Assembly (NCBI RefSeq): GCF_002379085.1
Contig: NZ_NBZW01000005.1
Span: 1-64,000 of the forward strand
Direction of reading: 5' to 3'
Length of the DNA stretch: 64,000 nt
DNA from: Polaromonas sp. AET17H-212
Lineage (GTDB): Bacteria > Pseudomonadota > Gammaproteobacteria > Burkholderiales > Burkholderiaceae_C
Shown here: positions 57,564 to 64,000 of the stretch, piece by piece
Position numbering within the stretch: the stretch's first letter is position 1
Layout of the letters: each line of letters begins with the position of its first letter
The notes under the pieces: generated by a model
Database searches by the model: none
Seen by the model: only the letters and a program-made list of their open reading frames with translations
Told to the model about the DNA's origin: nothing
Made by a program: the position numbers and the translations under genes

Positions 57564-57988
57564 ACCATACACTGCAAAAACGCACCGAGATCCTGCAGGA
57601 CCGCTATGGCCTGAAAACCGCTTCCTACCTGTCCGCAGGCGCGGCGGACCTGCCATACGACATTTCCGAGCGCCTGCGGGCCGCCCGTGCGCAGGCCGTG
57701 GCTGCCCGCAAGGTGGCCAGGGTTCAAACCTCCCCGGTCACCGCAGCAAGCGGCACCGGCTCGGTGTTGACCTGGGGCTCCGGCGAGAGGTTCGGCCTGT
57801 GGTATCGGATCGGATCGGTGTTGCCCCTGATCGCCCTGGTCGTCGGCCTGCTGACGATCAACTCCCTGCAAACCGACAGCTTCGTCCAGGAACTGGCCGA
57901 GGTTGACTCCGCCTTGCTGACCGACGACCTGCCGCCCGACGCCTTTTCCGACCCGGGATTTGTGCAGTTCCTCAAGGTCAGCCGCTAG
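57560..57988 (+). CDS. DUF3619 membrane protein, possible anti-sigma role
   Basis: This 142-residue protein has a cytoplasmic N-terminus (KTASYLSAGAADLPYDISERLR), one membrane span near residues 83-102 (IGSVLPLIALVVGLLTI) and a short acidic C-terminus. Position and topology, cotranslated with a sigma factor and holding a single span, resemble membrane anti-sigma factors, but no anti-sigma domain is evident. Confidence 0.82.
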   Translation: MNHTLQKRTEILQDRYGLKTASYLSAGAADLPYDISERLRAARAQAVAARKVARVQTSPVTAASGTGSVLTWGSGERFGLWYRIGSVLPLIALVVGLLTINSLQTDSFVQELAEVDSALLTDDLPPDAFSDPGFVQFLKVSR

Positions 57989-58026
57989 GGGCCGGGTTGG
58001 CCCTTGCGCAGAAATACGTTACACCG

Positions 58027-58779
58027 ATGCCTGTGACCCTGTCCCGCCATCCTGCTTGTCTGCCCAAGGTACACGGCAGCCTGAGCCCTGCCCACCTGCC
58101 CCGGGCGATGCCAGGATGGGTGGGGCTGCTCTGCCTGTTCCTGGGTGTTTGGGCGACCGGCGCCCGCGCCCAGACGCCCGTCCCCGCAGCAGGGGCAGCA
58201 GTTTCAGCGCTGCCGGCCAAAACCGTGGTCGCCCAGGCCGCTTTTTCCAGTCCACTCTGGGCCGAATTGAGTCCGGTGGAACGCGAGATCCTCAAGCCGC
58301 TGGCGTCCACCTGGAACACACTGAGCCAGACCCACAAGCGCAAATGGTTGCAAATGGCCAAAAGCTATCCGGCGCTTTCCACCGAAGAACAGGTCAAGAT
58401 GCAGGGGCGGATGAAGGCCTGGGTGGCACTCAGCCCCCAGCAGCGCGCCCAGGCGCGGCTGAATTTTGCAAAAACCAAAGAGCTGTCCAAAGAACTCACG
58501 GCTGAAGAGAAACAAGCCAAGTGGCAGGCCTACCAGGCCCTCAGCGACGAGGAAAAGCGCAAACTGGCCGCCAAGGCGCCGCCCAAACCGGCGGGCGCGG
58601 CCCCTGCTGCCAAACCGGTTGCGGCGCAAAAGCTGGCAACGGTGCCTTCGCGCGCCGACAAGCCAAAGGGCAACCCAGCGGCTAAAATCGCGGTGACGCC
58701 GCCCCCGGCCGGACAGCCGGCCGTCCTGTCGGCCACCGCGCCGGCTGCCACGCCCGGCGTGGTACCGGCAAAACCGTAG
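58027..58779 (+). CDS. DUF3106 secreted protein
   Basis: This protein has about 250 residues, an N-terminal hydrophobic segment (WVGLLCLFLGVWATGARAQ), and the DUF3106 core with LSPVEREILKPLASTWNTL, KWLQMAKSYPALS and KWQAYQALSDEEKRKLAAK. The C-terminal third is Pro/Ala-rich. It is probably periplasmic. The start is uncertain: the ATG at 58027 is listed, 58108 and an earlier TTG remain possible. Confidence 0.78.
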   Translation: MPVTLSRHPACLPKVHGSLSPAHLPRAMPGWVGLLCLFLGVWATGARAQTPVPAAGAAVSALPAKTVVAQAAFSSPLWAELSPVEREILKPLASTWNTLSQTHKRKWLQMAKSYPALSTEEQVKMQGRMKAWVALSPQQRAQARLNFAKTKELSKELTAEEKQAKWQAYQALSDEEKRKLAAKAPPKPAGAAPAAKPVAAQKLATVPSRADKPKGNPAAKIAVTPPPAGQPAVLSATAPAATPGVVPAKP

Positions 58780-58828
58780 GCAGCAAGGCTCGGCCCCCGT
58801 GCCGGCCTGACACGACCCACATGCGGGT

Positions 58829-59404
58829 GTGGCTGCGGTTTCTCCGGGCGCATTTAACCGACCTGACCTGAACGCGACCAAATTGACAGCCCTGCAAGCC
58901 AACCGCCTTCCCACCCCCTCCCTGCGCCGGCGCATGGCCTGCTGGCTGTATGAGGGCATGCTGATGTTCGGCGTGGTGTTCATTGCCGACTACCTGTTCA
59001 GCACCCTGAGCCAGACGCGCAACGCCATGGACAACCGCAACGCCCAGCAGGCCTTCCTGTTCGTCGTGTTCGGCATCTACTTCGTCTGGTTCTGGGCCAA
59101 AGGCCAGACCCTGGCCATGAAAACCTGGAACATCCGCCTGACCGACCTGCAGGGCCAAGCCGTCAGCCAGAAGCGCGCCTTTGTGCGTTACACCCTGAGT
59201 TGGCTCTGGTTTCTGCCGCCGCTGGCCCTGAGCTGGCTGCTCGGGCTGGACGTGCGGCAGGCACTGGTGCTGGCCGGCGGATGGATCGCCATCTGGGCGA
59301 TCCTGTCGCGCTTTCACCCGGACCGGCAGTTCTGGCACGATGCGCTGGCCGGCACCCGGCTGGTGTCCAGCCTGCCCGCCGGCGCGCCAGCCCAGGCCGC
59401 CTGA
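58829..59404 (+). CDS. RDD-family membrane protein
   Basis: This 191-residue protein has an RDD domain with three or four spans. It begins LPTPSLRRRMACWLYEGMLM and has FWAKGQTLAMKTWNIRLTD and RYTLSWLWFLPPLAL. The start codon is likely GTG, with no strong box, so the first residues are uncertain. RDD proteins are of mostly unknown function, some linked to ion transport. Confidence 0.84.
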   Translation: MAAVSPGAFNRPDLNATKLTALQANRLPTPSLRRRMACWLYEGMLMFGVVFIADYLFSTLSQTRNAMDNRNAQQAFLFVVFGIYFVWFWAKGQTLAMKTWNIRLTDLQGQAVSQKRAFVRYTLSWLWFLPPLALSWLLGLDVRQALVLAGGWIAIWAILSRFHPDRQFWHDALAGTRLVSSLPAGAPAQAA

Positions 59405-59471
59405 AGCCCAGCGGGTCTCCGCCATGCAAGAGCCGCATCACACCGTCACAGAGCTACGCGACAATCGGCCC

Positions 59472-59912
59472 ATGCCTGAACACGCCTCCACCGTCTCCCC
59501 CCCTGCGCTCCAAAGCCACCCGGCGGCCACGCCTACCGCCAATCCCCAGAAAGACCGCAAAGGCCTGAACCGCATCCGGCATGCGCTCGGCTACTCGGTG
59601 GCGGGTTTGCGCGCCGGATGGCAGGAAACGGCGTTTCGCCAGGAAGCCATTGCCTCGCTGGTGCTGCTTCCCGCCGCCGTCTGGCTGGGCCGCAGCTGGG
59701 TGGAAACCGCCTTGCTGGCCGGCTCAGTCATCCTGGTGATGATCATCGAGCTGCTCAACACCGGCATAGAAACCGCAATCGACCGCATCGGCCCGGAGTG
59801 GCACGACCTGTCCAAACGTGCCAAGGACATGGGCAGTGCCGCCGTGCTGCTGAGCCTGCTGCTGTGCGCGGGCATCTGGGTCATGGCGCTGTTCCACAGG
59901 TTCCTCGCATGA
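59472..59912 (+). CDS. dgkA: Diacylglycerol kinase
   Basis: This 146-residue integral membrane kinase recycles diacylglycerol to phosphatidic acid. ELLNTGIETAIDRIG contains the catalytic and metal-binding glutamates, and AKDMGSAAVLLSLLLC is the third span. The roughly 30 residues before the core are low complexity; an earlier ATG at 59424 is possible. The stop overlaps the LOG gene by four bases. Confidence 0.92.
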   Translation: MPEHASTVSPPALQSHPAATPTANPQKDRKGLNRIRHALGYSVAGLRAGWQETAFRQEAIASLVLLPAAVWLGRSWVETALLAGSVILVMIIELLNTGIETAIDRIGPEWHDLSKRAKDMGSAAVLLSLLLCAGIWVMALFHRFLA

Positions 59913-60496
59913 AGCCGGCTTTTTCTCTCTGCGTTTACTGCGGCTCACGATCGGGCGCAAAGCCCGGATTTTCCGACACCGCGCGCCAAGTCGGCCGATG
60001 GATCGGCGAACATGGCGGCCAGCTGGTGTATGGCGGCGGCCGCAACGGGCTGATGGGCATCGTCGCCGACGCCACCCTGGCCGCGGGCGGGCGCGTCGTC
60101 GGCGTCATCCCGAAGGCGCTGGTGGAGAAGGAATGGGCCCACACCGGCTGCACCGAACTGCACATCGTGGACACCATGCACGAGCGCAAGCGCATCATGG
60201 CCGAACATGCCGACGCCTTCCTGTCGCTGCCCGGCGGCATCGGCACGCTGGAAGAGTTTTTTGAAGTGTGGACCTGGCGCCAGCTCGGCTACCACGCCAA
60301 ACCGGTCGGCCTGCTGAACCTGAACGGTTATTACGACCACCTGCTGGCCTTTTTGGCCACCTCGGTGACTGGCGGTTTCATGAACGACTGGCAGATGGAC
60401 CTGATTCATGTCGCCAGCGATGCGGAACAGTTGCTGCAGCAGCTGGTGCAGTCAGCGGGCGTGGCGCCCGACGTGCTGCGCCTGGACCAGATTTAA
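59909..60496 (+). CDS. LOG-family nucleotide phosphoribohydrolase
   Basis: This 195-residue Rossmann-fold protein has the LOG motif PGGIGTLEEFFE and VYCGSRSGA at the start. Members cleave nucleoside monophosphates, including cytokinin ribotides in plants and bacteria. Translation is coupled to dgkA (ATGA). A dispersed 95-bp repeat follows. Confidence 0.92.
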   Translation: MKPAFSLCVYCGSRSGAKPGFSDTARQVGRWIGEHGGQLVYGGGRNGLMGIVADATLAAGGRVVGVIPKALVEKEWAHTGCTELHIVDTMHERKRIMAEHADAFLSLPGGIGTLEEFFEVWTWRQLGYHAKPVGLLNLNGYYDHLLAFLATSVTGGFMNDWQMDLIHVASDAEQLLQQLVQSAGVAPDVLRLDQI

Positions 60497-60534
60497 GGCA
60501 CTCGCCTCAGGCCTCCGTGGGAGAGGCTATCTCT

Positions 60535-60629
60535 TTACCAGCCGGGGCCGCGGGGCCGGCTTTGCCGGGCCGCAGGCGCAGCGGCCCCCTAGGGGGCAGC
60601 GCATTACACGAAGTGAAAAGCCTGGGGGC
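60535..60629 (+). repeat. 95-bp GC-rich repeat, copy 1
   Basis: The sequence contains ACCAGCCGGGGCCGCGG, CCGCAGGCGCAGCG, CCCCCTAGGGGGCAGCG and ACACGAAGTG. The reverse complement matches the segment at 63263-63359 over its whole length with scattered differences. It lies between the LOG gene and the P-II gene. Confidence 0.85.
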
Positions 60630-60632
60630 GCA

Positions 60633-60998
<366 letters not shown>

Positions 60999-62687
60999 TC
61001 AGGCATGAAATTTATTGGTGACAGGATAGCGCCAATCCTTGCCGAAGCTCCGGTGGGTAACCCGGATGCCTATCGGCGCCTGGCGGCGCTTGTACTCATT
61101 GATCTTGATGAGCCGGGTCACACGTTCAACCACGGCACGGTCAAAACCCTCCGCCACAATGGCGGCGATACTCTCGTCGTTTTCCATGTAGCGCTGCAGG
61201 ATCGCGTCGAGCACCTCGTACGGCGGCAGGCTGTCCTGGTCGGTCTGGTCGGCGCGCAGTTCGGCGCTGGGTGGGCGCGTGATGATGCGTTCGGGAATCG
61301 GGTTGCTGCCGGTGCCGTAGGGGTCGTTCTCGTTGCGCCACTGGGCCAGGCGGAACACCGTGGTTTTCAGCAGGTCCTTGATGACGGCAAAGCCGCCGGC
61401 CATGTCGCCGTACAGCGTGCAGTAGCCGGTCGCCATTTCGCTCTTGTTGCCGGTGGTCAGCACGATGGCGCCGAACTTGTTGGACAGCGCCATCAGGAAC
61501 ACGCCACGGATGCGCGCCTGGATGTTTTCCTCGGTGGTGTCTTCGGGCAGACCCCTGAATTCACCTGCCAGCGAGGCCTTGAAGGCTTCAAACTCGGGAA
61601 CAATGGAAATCTCGTCGTAACGCACCTTCATGCGCGCGGCCATGTCGCGAGCGTCTATCAATGAAATGTCAGCGGTATAGGGCGACGGCATCATCACCGT
61701 GCGCACCTTGTCGGCGCCCAGCGCATCGACCGCAATCGCCAGCACCAGCGCCGAGTCGATGCCGCCGGACAGGCCGAGGATGGCGCCGGGAAAGCCGTTT
61801 TTGCCGAGGTAGTCGCGCACACCCAGCACCAGCGCGTCCCACAAATCCGCTTCGGCGCTGCGCAGCGGCACCTCGCTTGCTACCAAATAAATAGCGCCCG
61901 GCGCACGTTCCGCCTGCACTTCGAACAGATTTTCCCTGAAACTTTCGGCCCGGCCGGCGAGTGCGCCGTCGGCTTGCAGGGCAAAGGAGTGGCCCTCGAA
62001 AACAATTTCGTCCTGCCCTCCCACCAAGTGGGCATACACCATGGGCAGGCCGGTGGCCAGCACGCGCTCACGCATCATGCGTTCGCGTTCGCCGCCCTTG
62101 CCCACATGGAAAGGCGAGGCGTTGATGACGGCCAGCAGTTCGGCGCCCGCCGCTTTGGCCAGCCGCGCGGGCTCCTCGAACCAGGCGTCCTCGCAGATCA
62201 GCAGGCCGACACTGATGGCGTCCTCGCCTTCGCCGGCTTCGAACACGCAGACGCCCTGCCCTGGCGCGAAATAACGCCGCTCGTCAAACACCTGGTAGTT
62301 GGGCAGCTCGCGTTTGGCGTAGGTTTCAATGATGCGGCCTTCGCGCAGGACCCGGGCGGCGTTGTGGCGCTGCTGCACCGACACACTTTTGGTGCGCAGG
62401 CCGCGGCCGCTGTCTCCGTGGGTCGGCGTGCCCACCACCACCGTCAGCCCTTTTAACCCGGCCAGCTCACGGGCCACCAGATTCACGGCATCATCACAGG
62501 CTGCGATGAAAGAGCGGCGCAAAAACAGGTCTTCGGCGGCGTAGCCGCAAATTGCCATCTCGGGTGTGAGCAGCAGGCGCACGCCGCCGGCATAGGCCTG
62601 ACGGGCGGCGTCGATGATTTTTTGCGCGTTGCCCGGCATGTCGCCAACGCAGTAATTCAATTGGGCAACGCAGATTTTGAGCGACAT
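60999..62687 (-). CDS. nadE: Glutamine-dependent NAD synthetase
   Basis: This 562-residue enzyme amidates nicotinic-acid adenine dinucleotide. The N-terminal glutaminase has the E-K-C triad (LLTPEMAICGY, YAKRELPNY, LLICEDAWFEE). The synthetase domain holds GLSGGIDSALVLAIA. An 18-bp head-like match to the dispersed repeat (61878-61895) lies in the linker between domains, but the rest does not match. The gene start is 26 bases from the divergent FemAB-like gene. Confidence 0.95.
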   Translation of the reverse strand: MSLKICVAQLNYCVGDMPGNAQKIIDAARQAYAGGVRLLLTPEMAICGYAAEDLFLRRSFIAACDDAVNLVARELAGLKGLTVVVGTPTHGDSGRGLRTKSVSVQQRHNAARVLREGRIIETYAKRELPNYQVFDERRYFAPGQGVCVFEAGEGEDAISVGLLICEDAWFEEPARLAKAAGAELLAVINASPFHVGKGGERERMMRERVLATGLPMVYAHLVGGQDEIVFEGHSFALQADGALAGRAESFRENLFEVQAERAPGAIYLVASEVPLRSAEADLWDALVLGVRDYLGKNGFPGAILGLSGGIDSALVLAIAVDALGADKVRTVMMPSPYTADISLIDARDMAARMKVRYDEISIVPEFEAFKASLAGEFRGLPEDTTEENIQARIRGVFLMALSNKFGAIVLTTGNKSEMATGYCTLYGDMAGGFAVIKDLLKTTVFRLAQWRNENDPYGTGSNPIPERIITRPPSAELRADQTDQDSLPPYEVLDAILQRYMENDESIAAIVAEGFDRAVVERVTRLIKINEYKRRQAPIGIRVTHRSFGKDWRYPVTNKFHA

Positions 62688-62713
62688 GAGTGAGATTGAA
62701 CCCCGAAAAACAC

Positions 62714-64000
62714 GTGAAAAACAACTCGAACGATTATGTCATCCGCGTGCTGGACTCGCCGCTGCAGGTGCCGGCCGCTGACTGGAACGCCCTGCTCGCG
62801 GTCCAGCCGGGTGACGACAGCCTGAACCCCTTCATGCGCCACGAGTACCTCGCCGCCATGCTGGAAAGCGGCAGCGCCACCGCGCAAACCGGCTGGACGG
62901 CGCGTTTTGTCACGCTGTCCCGGGGCCCGCAGCTGGTCGGCGCCTGCGCGCTCTACCTGAAAGACCACTCCTACGGCGAATACGTGTTCGACCACGCCTG
63001 GGCCAATGCCTACCACCAGCATGGCTTGCCCTACTACCCCAAAGCCCTGGTGGCGCCGCCCTTCACGCCGGTGCCCGGCCCGCGGCTGCTGGCGCGTGAT
63101 GCCGCCACACGCACGCTGCTGGTGAAGGCGCTGCTGGCCTGGTGCGCCGAAGAAGGCCTGTCCTCGCTGCACCTGCTGTTTGCCAGTGACGCGGACGTCG
63201 CCGCCTGCGAGGAAGCCGGGTTGATGCTGCGGCACAACGTGCAGTTCCATTGGTCTAATACTGCCCCCACGCTCCCCACTGCGTGTGGTTCGCTGCCCCC
63301 CGAGGGGGCGCTGCGCCTGCGGACCGGCGAAGCCGGATCCGCGGCCCCGGCTGGTGAAGAAGAGAAAGGCCGTCCTTTTCGCGACTTCGACGACTTCCTG
63401 ATGTCGCTGAGCCAGGAAAAACGCAAAAAAATCCGCCAGGAGCGGCGCAAGGTGCTGGAGGCCGGCGTCCACTTCCGCTGGTCGCTCGGCAAAGACATCA
63501 GCACTGCCGACTGGGACTTTTTCTACCGCTGCTACGAACGTACCTACTACGAACACGGCAACGCCCCCTACCTGAGCCGCGACTTCTTCCAGCGCATGCA
63601 GGACACCATGCCGGAGAACTGGCTGCTGTTTGTGGCGGAGCGGAACGGCCGCCCCATTGCTACGAGTTTGATAGCTGTCAGCGCAGGCGGAACAAGGGCT
63701 GAAGGCCAATTTGACACCATCACGCCGACGCGGGTGGCCTACGGCCGTTACTGGGGTGCGCTGGAACGGGTCGACTGCCTGCACTTCGAGGCCTGTTATT
63801 ACCAGCCGCTGCAATGGTGCATCACCCACGGCTACCAGCGCTTCGAAGGCGGCGCCCAGGGCGAGCACAAAATGGCGCGCGCCCTGCTGCCGGTCAAGAC
63901 CACCAGTGCCCACTGGCTGGCGCATCCCGCCTTTGCCGATGCGGTGGAGCGCTTCCTGGAACGCGAAGGCGAAGGCATGGCCGGCTACATGGAAGAACTG
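62714..64000 (+). CDS. FemAB/GNAT-like protein (DUF482), cut by window end
   Basis: The 429 codons visible have no stop before the window edge. The sequence matches the peptidogalycan/GNAT-like PF04339 group: DDSLNPFMRHEYLAAMLES, YGEYVFDHAWANAYHQHG and HFEACYYQPLQWCITHGY. Members transfer acyl or aminoacyl groups; the substrate is unknown. The start is a GTG after a weak box. Residues about 184-216 are encoded by the 95-bp repeat (TACGSLPPEGALRLRTGEAG) and about 315-334 by the 55-bp repeat (SLIAVSAGGTRAEGQFDT). Frame is kept through both. Confidence 0.85.
   Translation, partial: MKNNSNDYVIRVLDSPLQVPAADWNALLAVQPGDDSLNPFMRHEYLAAMLESGSATAQTGWTARFVTLSRGPQLVGACALYLKDHSYGEYVFDHAWANAYHQHGLPYYPKALVAPPFTPVPGPRLLARDAATRTLLVKALLAWCAEEGLSSLHLLFASDADVAACEEAGLMLRHNVQFHWSNTAPTLPTACGSLPPEGALRLRTGEAGSAAPAGEEEKGRPFRDFDDFLMSLSQEKRKKIRQERRKVLEAGVHFRWSLGKDISTADWDFFYRCYERTYYEHGNAPYLSRDFFQRMQDTMPENWLLFVAERNGRPIATSLIAVSAGGTRAEGQFDTITPTRVAYGRYWGALERVDCLHFEACYYQPLQWCITHGYQRFEGGAQGEHKMARALLPVKTTSAHWLAHPAFADAVERFLEREGEGMAGYMEEL
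63263..63359 (-). repeat. 95-bp GC-rich repeat, copy 2 inside a CDS
   Basis: The reverse complement of copy 1 at 60535. It runs from CCCCCACGCTCCCCACTGCG through GAGGGGGCGCTGCGCCTG to GCGGCCCCGGCTGGTGAA. It lies within the FemAB-like gene, which reads through it in frame. Confidence 0.9.
63658..63714 (+). repeat. Dispersed 55-bp repeat inside the FemAB-like gene
   Basis: The sequence runs TGCTACGAGTTTGATAGCTG, then CAGCGCAGG, then ACAAGGGCTGAAGGCCAATT with TGA following. It is closest to the consensus of all copies. The gene reads it in the same strand and frame as the cysN copy. Confidence 0.9.

Noticed and set aside
61878..61895. Possible copy of the 55-bp repeat in nadE (TGCTACCAAATAAATAGC)
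   Set aside because: Only the head matches; the AGCGC, AAGGGCT and AGGCC parts are missing. It could be a decayed copy but is not counted.
62657..63925. 422-codon minus-strand frame opposite the FemAB-like gene
   Set aside because: The plus-strand gene has recognisable family motifs; the minus-strand frame has none and overlaps the nadE start.

Overview
The window is about 64 kb of high-GC DNA with dense, short-spaced genes. It reads as chromosome of a betaproteobacterium in the Burkholderiales, most likely the family Comamonadaceae (Polaromonas / Rhodoferax / Variovorax type). I base this on the ilvBHC-pssA-leuA gene order, the sigma factor-DUF3619-DUF3106-RDD cluster beside it, the cysI-DUF934-cysH-cysD-cysN order, and dispersed repeats of a kind I associate with that family. 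The family assignment is inference. I see no phage, plasmid, transposase, rRNA or CRISPR array. There is one tRNA gene (Asn).

Layout: 1-535 is gene-free and holds a strong hairpin and a repeat-rich stretch. 0.5-12.9 kb carries hrpA, a membrane GGDEF-like protein, argA, small redox and stress genes (GFA, DsbA-like, OsmC), and a tight hydrolase / phosphoribosyltransferase / erythromycin-esterase-like trio. 12.9-18.4 kb is the SOS mutagenesis cassette imuA-imuB-dnaE2 behind a perfect LexA box. 18.4-20.2 kb has a lipoprotein, dsbB and a BrnT/BrnA-type toxin-antitoxin pair behind a long palindrome. 20.2-24.7 kb is a sulfate uptake operon (hydrolase-sbp-cysTWA). 25-37.5 kb is mixed: LysR/azoR, flavin reductase, two 2OG-Fe(II) oxygenases, trxC, a second sulfate-binding protein, yggX, mnmC and a response regulator. 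37.7-45.3 kb is sulfate assimilation (TauE-like exporter, cysI, DUF934, cysH, cysD, cysN) followed by a ferredoxin and its reductase. 45.4-50.2 kb has thiD, tRNA-Asn, the N-degron transferases aat and bpt, an IclR regulator and pbpG. 50.4-56.7 kb is branched-chain amino acid and phospholipid synthesis (leuA, pssA, ilvC, ilvH, ilvB). 57-64 kb has a sigma factor cluster, dgkA, a LOG protein, a P-II protein, nadE and a FemAB/GNAT-like gene cut by the window end.

How the genes work together: sulfate is imported by CysTWA and its binding proteins, activated by CysDN and reduced by CysH and CysI. No flavoprotein CysJ is present, and the adjacent ferredoxin / ferredoxin-NADP reductase pair could supply the electrons. 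ilvBHC and leuA make the valine/leucine precursors. Between pssA and leuA lies a leucine-rich mini-ORF with rare Leu codons, followed by two mutually exclusive hairpins, which looks like a leu attenuator.

The most unusual signal is a dispersed imperfect repeat of about 55 bp, found 11 times. It lies between genes, often at or across stop codons, and also inside coding sequences (hrpA, imuB twice, cysN, the FemAB-like gene). Three in-gene copies are read in the same strand and frame and give a common peptide pattern; two others are read from the opposite strand and give a second common pattern. A different repeat of about 95 bp occurs twice, once inside the FemAB-like gene. This resembles the protein-invading palindromic elements known from Rickettsia.
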